A DNA stretch of 8,356 nt from Planctomycetaceae bacterium UBA4655. GTDB taxonomy: Bacteria; Planctomycetota; Planctomycetia; Pirellulales; UBA1268. A program made the position numbers and the translations under genes. The DNA lies in assembly GCA_002405515.1 (NCBI GenBank), contig DHLZ01000159.1, forward strand, positions 1 through 8,356, read 5' to 3'. Shown piece after piece: positions 1-6,376 of the stretch. Position 1 is the first letter of the stretch, and the number at the start of each line of letters is the position of its first letter. Below the pieces are notes generated by a model. That model saw only the letters and a program-made list of their open reading frames with translations. It had not been told where the DNA came from and did not search any database.

Positions 1-1288
1 CGCCGATCTTCGAGAACCGGCTCTGCCGGCCCGTCAGCGTGATGAACCCGTCGGCGTCGATGCGGGCGATGTCGCCCGTGCAATACCAGCCGTCCTTCAC
101 GACACGGCCCGTGAGGTCGGGCCGCGACAGGTAGCCCTGCATCACGTTCGGCCCCGTGATCCAGAGCAGCCCCTCCTCTCCCTGCCGAAGCTCCCGCTCG
201 CCGTCGCGGTCGGTCACCTTCGCGCGGCAGCCGAGGATCGGCTTCCCCACGGAGCCCTCTTTCGAATCGACCGGCCTTCCTGGAACGTGTCGCGACGGGG
301 GCACGTTCGCCGCCACGAGCGGCGACAGCTCCGTGGCTCCATACGCCTCGCTCGGACGCACGCCGAACTTCTGCTCAAAGGCGTCGCAGACATCCTTCGA
401 GAGCTTCTCGGCCGCGCCGAAGACGACCTCGAGCGACGCGAAGTCCTCGGCGGGCGTCCGGCGGATGTAGGTGCGGAGGAACGTGGGCGTCGCCATCAGG
501 ATCGTGGCGTGGTGTTCCCTCGCGAGCTTGCCGACGGCGTGTGCGTCGAGCGGATTGGTGTGGTAGACGCACGCCGGCTCGAGCGCCAGCGGCGTCCAGA
601 GCGTGGTCGTGTAGCCGTAGGAGTGGAAGAACGGCAGCACGCCCACCGCGACGTCGGCGGGGGAGATGTGGAGCAGGTCGTCGATCGCCCGCACGTTCGA
701 GGCGACGTTTTCCTCGGTGAGCACCACCCCCTTCGGGTCGCCCGTGGAGCCGGAGGTGAAGATCACGGTCAGCACGTCGTCGGGCCGGATGCGGTCGAGC
801 GAGAGCAGCCGGTCGAGCAGGCCGAGCGGCGTGACGGTCGCGTGGAATGCGGCGAGGAGCTTGTCGGAAAGTGTGAGACGCTCCTTGAGGGCGGCCGCGT
901 CGAGCAGCCGCTCGCCGAGATCGAGATGCACCCGCGAGAGAAACACGGGCGAGGAGATCACGTGCCGCAGGCCCGCCAGGCGAATCGAGACGTCCAGGAT
1001 CGACTGGCTCGTCGTGTAGTTGAGGTTCACGGCGACCCGGCCGAGCAGCGAGAGCGCCGCGTTGACGATCAGCCCGCCCACGCTCGAGGGCAGCATGACG
1101 CCGACCATCTTCTCGTCGGGAGCGAGCTCGCGGGCGAGCACCCGCCTCGCCGCCAGGATCCGGATGAGCAGCTCGCGGCCGGTGAGACGGGTGCCGAGCG
1201 TGTCGGCGGCCTTGAGTCGGGTCGCGGCGCCGCGCAGGGCCCGGAGGAGCCTTCGTTGCAGCACCATGCCTTCGGCGGATCGATCCAT
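1..1288 (-). CDS. AMP-binding acyl-CoA/acyl-ACP ligase, Aas-like, C-terminus missing
   Basis: Adenylate-forming enzyme that would activate a fatty acid with ATP for transfer to CoA or ACP. The reverse strand is open from 1288 to the left edge (429 codons). Visible in order: the substrate-domain stretch MVGVMLPSSVGG, then VNLNYT (both typical of the ligase half of Aas, the 2-acylglycerophosphoethanolamine acyltransferase/acyl-ACP synthetase); the P-loop TSGSTGDPKG at about residues 178-187; GAAEKLS; YGATE near 313; and GWYCTGD near 400 leading into the hinge TGRQSRFSKIG, where the window stops. The C-terminal subdomain with the catalytic lysine is therefore not seen. No acyltransferase (PlsC) or transporter domain precedes the ligase, so this is a stand-alone ligase or one whose partner domain lies beyond the edge. 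Start is uncertain: ATG at 1286-1288 or at 1265-1267, neither with a strong ribosome binding site. Divergent from leuS. The family call is firm; the substrate is inferred. Confidence 0.85.
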   Translation of the reverse strand, partial: MDRSAEGMVLQRRLLRALRGAATRLKAADTLGTRLTGRELLIRILAARRVLARELAPDEKMVGVMLPSSVGGLIVNAALSLLGRVAVNLNYTTSQSILDVSIRLAGLRHVISSPVFLSRVHLDLGERLLDAAALKERLTLSDKLLAAFHATVTPLGLLDRLLSLDRIRPDDVLTVIFTSGSTGDPKGVVLTEENVASNVRAIDDLLHISPADVAVGVLPFFHSYGYTTTLWTPLALEPACVYHTNPLDAHAVGKLAREHHATILMATPTFLRTYIRRTPAEDFASLEVVFGAAEKLSKDVCDAFEQKFGVRPSEAYGATELSPLVAANVPPSRHVPGRPVDSKEGSVGKPILGCRAKVTDRDGERELRQGEEGLLWITGPNVMQGYLSRPDLTGRVVKDGWYCTGDIARIDADGFITLTGRQSRFSKIG

Positions 1289-1376
1289 CGTGCATGCGAT
1301 TCCACGGGGCGGTCGGCCGACATTAGAATCGCCGCTCGCCCCCACCACCACCCCCGCCGCACGCCGAAAGACCTCC
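1289..1376. promoter_or_regulatory. Divergent promoter region with overlapping -10 elements
   Basis: This 88-bp gap separates the start codons of the ligase (minus) and leuS (plus). The near-symmetric octamer ATTAGAAT at 1322-1329 gives TAGAAT on the plus strand (1324-1329) and TCTAAT on the minus strand (1322-1327), each matching five of six bases of TATAAT. No good -35 box is found at 16-18 bp on either side, so promoter strength is unclear. The predicted leuS leader would be about 40 nt. A C-rich run with CCACC repeats lies at 1338-1360. The assignment is by inspection only. Confidence 0.4.
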
Positions 1377-4160
1377 ATGCCCCGCTACCAGCCCTCGAGG
1401 ATCGAACCGAAATGGCAGGCCTGGTGGGAGGCCCACCGCTCGTTCGCCAGCCCGCGACTGCCCCGGGGACGGAAGGTCTACGCACTCGACATGTTCCCCT
1501 ACCCGAGCGGCGACGGGCTCCACGTCGGCCATCCCGAGGGCTACACCGCCACCGACATCGTCTCGCGGTTCGAGCGGATGCGGGGCGCGAGCGTGATGCA
1601 TCCGATGGGCTTCGACGCCTTCGGCCTGCCCGCGGAAGAGCATGCGATCCGCACCGGCACTCCCCCGCGGGAGAGCACCGACCGCAACATCGCGACCTTC
1701 CGCCGGCAGCTCAAGATGCTCGGCTTCAGCTACGACTGGGCCCGCGAGCTCGCGACCACCGATCCCGGGTACGTGCGGTGGACGCAGTGGATTTTCCTGG
1801 TGCTGTTCGACACGTGGTTCGACGTGGACCTCCAGAAGGGCCGGCCGATCGCCGAGCTGCCGATTCCCCCCGAGGTGGCCGCCGCGGGAGAGGCGGCCGC
1901 GGCCAAGTATCGCGACGCCCATCGGCTCGCCTACCAGTCGGAGGCCCCGGTGAACTGGTGCCCGGCCCTGGGCACCGTGCTCGCCAACGAGGAGGTGATC
2001 GGCGGCGTGAGCGAACGCGGGGGCCATCCGGTGGTGCGGATCCCACTGCGGCAGTGGATGCTCCGCATCACCGCCTACGCCGACCGGCTCGACCGGGAAC
2101 TCGAGCATCTCGACTGGCCGGCGAGCATCAAGAAGCTCCAGCGTGACTGGATCGGCCGCAGCACCGGCGCCGAGGTCGATTTCCCGATCCTCACGGCCGG
2201 CGGCGGCTCCTTCGAGCGATGGAAGGCGGCGAGGGCCGCGGACGGCTATCCGAAGTCGGCCCCGGCCGACGTGCTCCGGATCTACACGACGAGGCCCGAC
2301 ACGCTCTACGGCGTCACGTTCATGGTCGTCGCGCCGGAGCATCCGCTCCTGCCGTCGCTCACGACGCCCTCGCAGGCCGATGCGATCCGGCTCTACTGCG
2401 AGGCGGCGGCGAGGAAGAGCGATCTCGACCGCACCGATCTCGCCCGCGAGAAGACGGGCGTCTTCACGGGATCGTTCGTGACGCACCCGCTCACCGGGAA
2501 GCTCGTGCCGGTCTGGGTCGCCGACTACGTGCTCGCAAGCTACGGCACCGGCGCGATCATGTCGGTGCCCGCCCACGACGACCGCGATTTCGAATTCGCG
2601 CGGTGTTTCTCGCTCGACGTCGTCACGGTCGTCGAGCCGGCGAATGGCGACGAGAAGCCGCGAGGGCTTTTCTGCGGCGAAGGGAAGGCCGTGAACTCGG
2701 GGCCGTATACGGGCCTTGCCACCCGCGACTTCATCGCGAAGGTCGCGGCCGACCTCGAGGCGGCGGGCATCGGCCGGGCGGCGGTGAACTACAAGCTTCG
2801 CGACTGGCTCTTCAGCCGGCAGCGGTTCTGGGGGGAGCCGTTCCCCATCCTCCACGAGCTCGACGCCGAAGGCCGTCCGACCGGCGCGATCCGGGCCGTG
2901 GACGAGCGGGAGCTGCCGGTGCCGCTGCCCGACCTCCGCGACTTCAAGCCGGGCGATACCCCCGACCCGCCCCTCTCACGGTCGGGCCCCGAGTGGCTCG
3001 AGGTCGAACGGGACGGAAAGCGGTATCGTCGGGAGACGAACACGATGCCGCAGTGGGCGGGCTCGTGCTGGTACTACCTTCGTTTCCTCGACCCCGACAA
3101 CTCCGGTCGGTTCGTCGACGCCGAGGTCGAGAAGGCCTGGATGCCGGTGGATCTCTACGTCGGCGGCGCGGAACACGCCGTGCTCCACCTGCTCTACTCG
3201 CGGTTCTGGCACAAGGTGCTCTTCGACCGCGGACACGTGTCGCATCCGGAACCGTTCGGACGGCTCGTGAACCAGGGGATGATCCTCGGCGAGATGGAGT
3301 TCACGGGCTATCGCCGGGACGGGGGAGGCTGGGTCTCGGCGGGCAGCCAGACCGACCGCGACTCTCCGGTCCGCATCCCCGCCGAGCAGGTGGAGAAACA
3401 GGGCGAGCACTTCGTGCTCCGGGACGCCCCGAAGATCCGCGTCGAGAGCAGGGCCTACAAGATGTCGAAGAGCCGCGGCAACGTCGTGAACCCCGACAGC
3501 GTCGTCCGCGATTTCGGCGCCGACAGCCTGCGGCTCTACGAGATGTTCATGGGCCCGCTCGAGGCGACGAAGCCCTGGAGCACGGCCGGCGTCGGCGGCG
3601 TGCGCGGGTTCCTCGACCGCTGCTGGCGGCTCGTGGTGGACGAGCGGGCCGACGACCTGCGGCTCGCCCCGCAGGTCTGCGACGACCCACCCTCCGACGA
3701 CCAGCTCCGGGAGCTCCACCGGACGATCGACAAGGTAACGAGCGACATCCAGTCGCTCTCCTTCAACACGGCGATCGCGCGGATGATGGAGTTCGTCAAC
3801 GTCTTCACGCCGCTCGAGCGGCGACCGCGGGCCGTCCTCGAGCCGTTCGTGGCGATCCTCTCGCCGTTCGCCCCGCACCTCGCCGAGGAGCTGTGGGAGA
3901 TCCTGGGGCTGCCGGCGCCGGTGTCGCTCGCTGCGTGGCCAGCGGTCGAAGAGCGGTGGCTCCAGGACGACACGATCGAGATTCCGGTGCAGATCCAGGG
4001 CAAGCTCCGTGGCCGGGTGGTCGTGCCCGCGAACGCCGACGTCGAGGCGATGAAGGCGGCGGCGGCGGCCGACCCGAAGATCGCCGAGCAGCTTGCGGGC
4101 AAGACGATCGCGAAGGTCGTCGCCGTGCCGGGCCGGCTCGTGAACTTCGTGGTGCGGTGA
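1377..4160 (+). CDS. leuS: Leucyl-tRNA synthetase
   Basis: Cytosolic class I aminoacyl-tRNA synthetase that charges tRNA-Leu with leucine; 927 aa, slightly longer than the E. coli enzyme (860). Visible: HVGH signature at residues 49-52 in YPSGDGLHVGH; FDAFGLPAEEHA; NWCP at 193-196; the CP1 editing domain with TRPDT (305-309) and GTGAIMSVPAHDDRD (390-404), the last Asp corresponding to the one that anchors the misacylated amino group; KMSKS at 695-699; an anticodon-binding helical region; and the C-terminal IPVQIQGKLRG and PGRLVNFVV. Against E. coli, HIGH falls at the same residues but NWCP lies about 36 residues later, so there is an insertion at roughly 148-185. The Cys cluster after VIDG in E. 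coli is replaced by a Cys-free stretch (211-219). The start was chosen because MPRYQPSRIEPKWQ matches the family N-terminus; the frame stays open upstream to 1020 but that part is antisense to the ligase. No clear ribosome binding site precedes the ATG. Confidence 0.97.
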   Translation: MPRYQPSRIEPKWQAWWEAHRSFASPRLPRGRKVYALDMFPYPSGDGLHVGHPEGYTATDIVSRFERMRGASVMHPMGFDAFGLPAEEHAIRTGTPPRESTDRNIATFRRQLKMLGFSYDWARELATTDPGYVRWTQWIFLVLFDTWFDVDLQKGRPIAELPIPPEVAAAGEAAAAKYRDAHRLAYQSEAPVNWCPALGTVLANEEVIGGVSERGGHPVVRIPLRQWMLRITAYADRLDRELEHLDWPASIKKLQRDWIGRSTGAEVDFPILTAGGGSFERWKAARAADGYPKSAPADVLRIYTTRPDTLYGVTFMVVAPEHPLLPSLTTPSQADAIRLYCEAAARKSDLDRTDLAREKTGVFTGSFVTHPLTGKLVPVWVADYVLASYGTGAIMSVPAHDDRDFEFARCFSLDVVTVVEPANGDEKPRGLFCGEGKAVNSGPYTGLATRDFIAKVAADLEAAGIGRAAVNYKLRDWLFSRQRFWGEPFPILHELDAEGRPTGAIRAVDERELPVPLPDLRDFKPGDTPDPPLSRSGPEWLEVERDGKRYRRETNTMPQWAGSCWYYLRFLDPDNSGRFVDAEVEKAWMPVDLYVGGAEHAVLHLLYSRFWHKVLFDRGHVSHPEPFGRLVNQGMILGEMEFTGYRRDGGGWVSAGSQTDRDSPVRIPAEQVEKQGEHFVLRDAPKIRVESRAYKMSKSRGNVVNPDSVVRDFGADSLRLYEMFMGPLEATKPWSTAGVGGVRGFLDRCWRLVVDERADDLRLAPQVCDDPPSDDQLRELHRTIDKVTSDIQSLSFNTAIARMMEFVNVFTPLERRPRAVLEPFVAILSPFAPHLAEELWEILGLPAPVSLAAWPAVEERWLQDDTIEIPVQIQGKLRGRVVVPANADVEAMKAAAAADPKIAEQLAGKTIAKVVAVPGRLVNFVVR

Positions 4161-4168
4161 AGTTCACG
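4139..4168. terminator. Inverted repeat over the leuS stop, candidate bidirectional terminator
   Basis: CGTGAACTTC at 4139-4148 is perfectly complementary to GAAGTTCACG at 4159-4168, leaving a 10-nt loop. The structure contains the last leuS codons and its TGA (4158-4160) and ends 3 bp before the stop of the convergent NAD kinase gene (4172-4174). The gap between the two genes is only 11 bp. No T-tract follows on either strand, so it is not a textbook intrinsic terminator; it could act with Rho, protect 3' ends, or be chance. Confidence 0.45.
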
Positions 4169-4171
4169 GTC

Positions 4172-5143
4172 TCACGTCTCGTCCGATGCCGGCCAGCAGA
4201 GCCTGAGAACCCGCTCGGAAATCTCGATCCGCGCCCGCATGCCCGACTCGAAGGCGAGAAAATCCTCCTCCATGCCGTCGCTGAAGACCGTTCCTCCGAT
4301 CGGCATCTGCGAGACGATCTCGAGCGTCTCGCCGCCGCGGATCCTGCCGAAGACGATCGAGGCTCCGCTGGTCTGGCTCGTGAAGGGCTCACGGACGCTG
4401 AACCGCAGCTCCCGGGCGGTCATGTCGAACTGGTAACTGGTTCGAAGCGAGACCGCCTGCAGGTCGCCGTGAGCCGACGCCACCCCGGCCGCACCGGTCA
4501 GCACGGAGCGATACCAGCCGGTGGAGCCTGCCCCCGTCGAAATGATCACGCCGCTCGACGATTGCCTTTCCGACCGGCCATTGTGCTCGAGCCGGTAGCG
4601 GGCCGAGGCGTGCGAGCGGACGCCGATGAAAAGGTCATTGACCGCCTCGATCGACTGGCCGTCGTCGAGCGTGGCCCGCGCCATCGTCACGGCCCGGCGC
4701 GGCAGCCTGTTCTCGACCGCCGCGGCGAACGTCTCCGCTGCAGTCTCGATCCGGAACGGCACAAGAACGCCGTCGATCCGCTTCGGGTCGGGATTGAAGG
4801 CGAGCACCGGCTGGCCTGCGAGGTACTTCGCCGTGTTGACGACGAGGCCGTCCTGCCCGAGCGTGGTCACGAGATCGCCCGCCCCGAAGAGAAAGTTGGG
4901 GAGAAAGCCCCGGTCGATCCACTGGACCCTCATCCCCGCGGGCACCGCCCGCTCGAGCTCCGCGGCTGCCCGCCTGTAAGACTCGTGCGCCTCCTCGACG
5001 TCGGCGAGCGACTCGCCGCGGTTCTCCGCGAGGAACCGCGCCTGTCCGCGGGTGCCGTGCCGCTCGATGAGCTCCTCGAGACTCGTCTTCCGCGTCACGA
5101 CCACGAGCTTCGTGATCTGCGTCCCGTCACCGGCCATGCCCAT
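4172..5143 (-). CDS. nadK: NAD kinase family protein, NADK2 (mitochondrial-type) like
   Basis: Predicted to phosphorylate NAD to NADP; cytosolic, 323 aa. Family marks: GQDG at residues 96-99 at the place of the GGDG nucleotide motif (the Asp, D98, is kept); FNPDPKRIDGVL (116-127), matching the NTDPERSEGHL region of human NADK2; AVNDLFIG (167-174) for ALNEVFIG; SSSGVIISTGAGSTGW (195-210) for the SSGL-TGTGSKAW region; SVREP (249-253); and GGTVFSDG near 283. The residues after NDLFIG (SHASARY) also follow the NADK2 pattern better than that of E. coli NadK. Oddities are the second Gly of GGDG changed to Gln and Asn-Asp in place of Asn-Glu. The N-terminus KLVVVTRKTSLEELIERHG also resembles NADK2. 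It lies 16 nt downstream of the SPFH gene with GGTGGA just before the ATG, so the two are probably cotranscribed. A relative with changed substrate, such as another nucleotide or a lipid, is possible given the altered motif. Confidence 0.78.
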   Translation of the reverse strand: MGMAGDGTQITKLVVVTRKTSLEELIERHGTRGQARFLAENRGESLADVEEAHESYRRAAAELERAVPAGMRVQWIDRGFLPNFLFGAGDLVTTLGQDGLVVNTAKYLAGQPVLAFNPDPKRIDGVLVPFRIETAAETFAAAVENRLPRRAVTMARATLDDGQSIEAVNDLFIGVRSHASARYRLEHNGRSERQSSSGVIISTGAGSTGWYRSVLTGAAGVASAHGDLQAVSLRTSYQFDMTARELRFSVREPFTSQTSGASIVFGRIRGGETLEIVSQMPIGGTVFSDGMEEDFLAFESGMRARIEISERVLRLCWPASDET

Positions 5144-5159
5144 GTTCCACCCGGGAAGA

Positions 5160-6092
5160 TCACTCGGTTTTGGCTTCGGCGGCTCGGGCCGCAGACGGCC
5201 TGTCTTCCAGGAGGCTGGCCAGCAGCTCCGTGGTCAGGTTGATCGAGCCGATGCGGCCGGCGTCGGCCGCCAAAGCCCGCATCGCGTGGGCGAGGAGGAA
5301 CCGCGGATCGAGACCTTCCCAGGCTTTCAGCTGCCGCCTTTGGGCATCGGCCTCGGCTTCGGCGGCGATCCCCCGTGCGCGGGCGGCGGTCTCCGCCTCA
5401 CGGATCGCGTTGGCGCCGCTGAGCTCGATCATTCCGGCCCGTTGCTCCTCGAGCGCCTTGTCGGAGGCGAGCTCCTTCTCGCGGATCGACCGTTCCTCGT
5501 CCACGGTCGCCGCACGCCGCGCGTAGACGGCGACGTCCGCGCGGCGAAGGAGCGCCTCGCGAAGCTCCGCCTCGAGCGCCTTGGCCACCTCGGGGGTGGG
5601 CTTCACCGAGAGAAACTCCGCCGTCAGCAATTCCACTCCCATCTCAGCGAGGGCACCCCGGCCGCGGAGCGAGTCGGTGACGGCTCCCGCCAGCATCGCG
5701 GTGTCGGCAAGCACGCGTTCCAGCGGCCGCGACGAAACTTCGGCCCGCGTCGCCACCTGCACGAGGTTGGCCACCCTCTTCCCAACCTTTTCGCGGTCCT
5801 CGGACAGCGGAGCATGCGAGCGGGGATCGATCGCGAAGTTGAACAGCACGGCCGCCTTCTGCGGGTCGGCGATCCGAAACGTGGCCTGCCCCTGGAGCGT
5901 CACCTGCTGGTGATCCTGCGAGAGCTCGTGGAACACGAAGGAGACGTCCTGGCTCTGGGTCGGCACTGCCACGACCTGCGTGTTGTAGTGCCAGTAGAAG
6001 AACGACTTCGCGAGCCCCGCGGCTCGCTGTCGGCCTCCGGCATAGCGGATGACGTAATCGGTGGGTTGTCCCTTGAAGTAGGAGGGCAGCAT
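5160..6092 (-). CDS. SPFH/band-7 (stomatin-prohibitin family) domain protein
   Basis: 310 aa. The SPFH fold covers about residues 25-190: a beta-rich part (QVVAVPTQSQDVSFVF, then QVTLQGQATFRIADP), followed by the helical hallmark with GVELLTAEFLSVKPTPEVAKA near 152-171. Residues about 172-260 are rich in Ala, Glu and Arg (DEERSIREKELASDKALEEQ) and should form the long coiled coil through which SPFH proteins oligomerise. No signal peptide or membrane segment is visible, unlike stomatin, so membrane contact, if any, would be peripheral. The start at 6090-6092 is supported by GAGG at 6100-6103, seven bases upstream; the frame continues to an ATG at 6224 but that extension has no SPFH character and overlaps the predicted promoter. 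First gene of a likely operon with the NAD kinase. The molecular role is not known; scaffolding of a membrane-associated complex is a family-level inference. Confidence 0.85.
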   Translation of the reverse strand: MLPSYFKGQPTDYVIRYAGGRQRAAGLAKSFFYWHYNTQVVAVPTQSQDVSFVFHELSQDHQQVTLQGQATFRIADPQKAAVLFNFAIDPRSHAPLSEDREKVGKRVANLVQVATRAEVSSRPLERVLADTAMLAGAVTDSLRGRGALAEMGVELLTAEFLSVKPTPEVAKALEAELREALLRRADVAVYARRAATVDEERSIREKELASDKALEEQRAGMIELSGANAIREAETAARARGIAAEAEADAQRRQLKAWEGLDPRFLLAHAMRALAADAGRIGSINLTTELLASLLEDRPSAARAAEAKTE

Positions 6093-6148
6093 GAACGGGC
6101 CTCGCGGCGGTGCTCGGATCGAACGATTTCGACGGGATGTGTTCGGCG

Positions 6149-6176
6149 ATTGTTGTTCAGGGGCGGCGAAAGTCAA
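6149..6176 (-). promoter_or_regulatory. Predicted sigma-70-like promoter of the SPFH-NAD kinase operon
   Basis: On the minus strand TTGACT (6171-6176) matches five of six bases of the -35 box and, after 16 bp, AACAAT (6149-6154) matches four of six of the -10 box. This places the start of transcription near 6142, about 50 nt ahead of the SPFH start codon. Just outside it lies a direct repeat, ACGGCCGA at 6183-6190 and 6199-6206 (16-bp period), which might bind a regulator but is short. Found by eye. Confidence 0.4.
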
Positions 6177-6300
6177 AAAGTGACGGCCGACGGGATGAAC
6201 GGCCGAACCTTCGCCACGATCCACGCGGAGTCGTGCGAGGGCATGGGGTTCGAGAATGCTTGGAATCAGCCCGGCGGCCCTGCGGCGACCGCGGTCCGCA

Positions 6301-6329
6301 TTGGCAGCCCGGGGCCGTTCCCGTACAGT
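6301..6329 (+). promoter_or_regulatory. Predicted sigma-70-like promoter of glgC
   Basis: TTGGCA (6301-6306, five of six) and TACAGT (6324-6329, four of six) are separated by exactly 17 bp, giving a start site near 6336 and a leader of about 40 nt. The leader holds GAGG at 6364-6367, a proper ribosome binding site for the ATG at 6377. The spacing makes this better than chance, but it is unproven. Confidence 0.45.
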
Positions 6330-6376
6330 GAGGGGGGTTTGGCGGCTGGTCCGGCGATCGTGCGAGGGTTCGGTTC

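Noticed and set aside
1277..1286. Palindrome GGATCGATCC
   Set aside because: Lies in the first codons of the ligase; a 10-bp GC-rich palindrome is too short to support an operator by itself.
1020..1376. Upstream in-frame extension of leuS
   Set aside because: The extension is antisense to the ligase gene and has no LeuRS-like sequence; the family N-terminus begins at 1377.
287..2146. Very long plus-strand open frame over the ligase and the 5' part of leuS
   Set aside because: Its product is Arg/Gly/Pro-rich and low in complexity, as expected of an off-frame reading of high-GC genes; the ligase (minus) and leuS (another plus frame) explain the DNA.
2219..5242. 1007-residue plus-strand open frame over leuS, the NAD kinase gene and the SPFH gene end
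   Set aside because: Arg-rich shadow of leuS and then antisense to the NAD kinase; no recognisable domain.
6093..6224. 44-residue N-terminal extension of the SPFH protein
   Set aside because: It overlaps the predicted promoter, lacks SPFH character, and the start at 6092 has its own ribosome binding site.
6246..6258. GGTTCGAGA resembling a tRNA T-loop
   Set aside because: No matching acceptor stem, D-arm or anticodon arm upstream.
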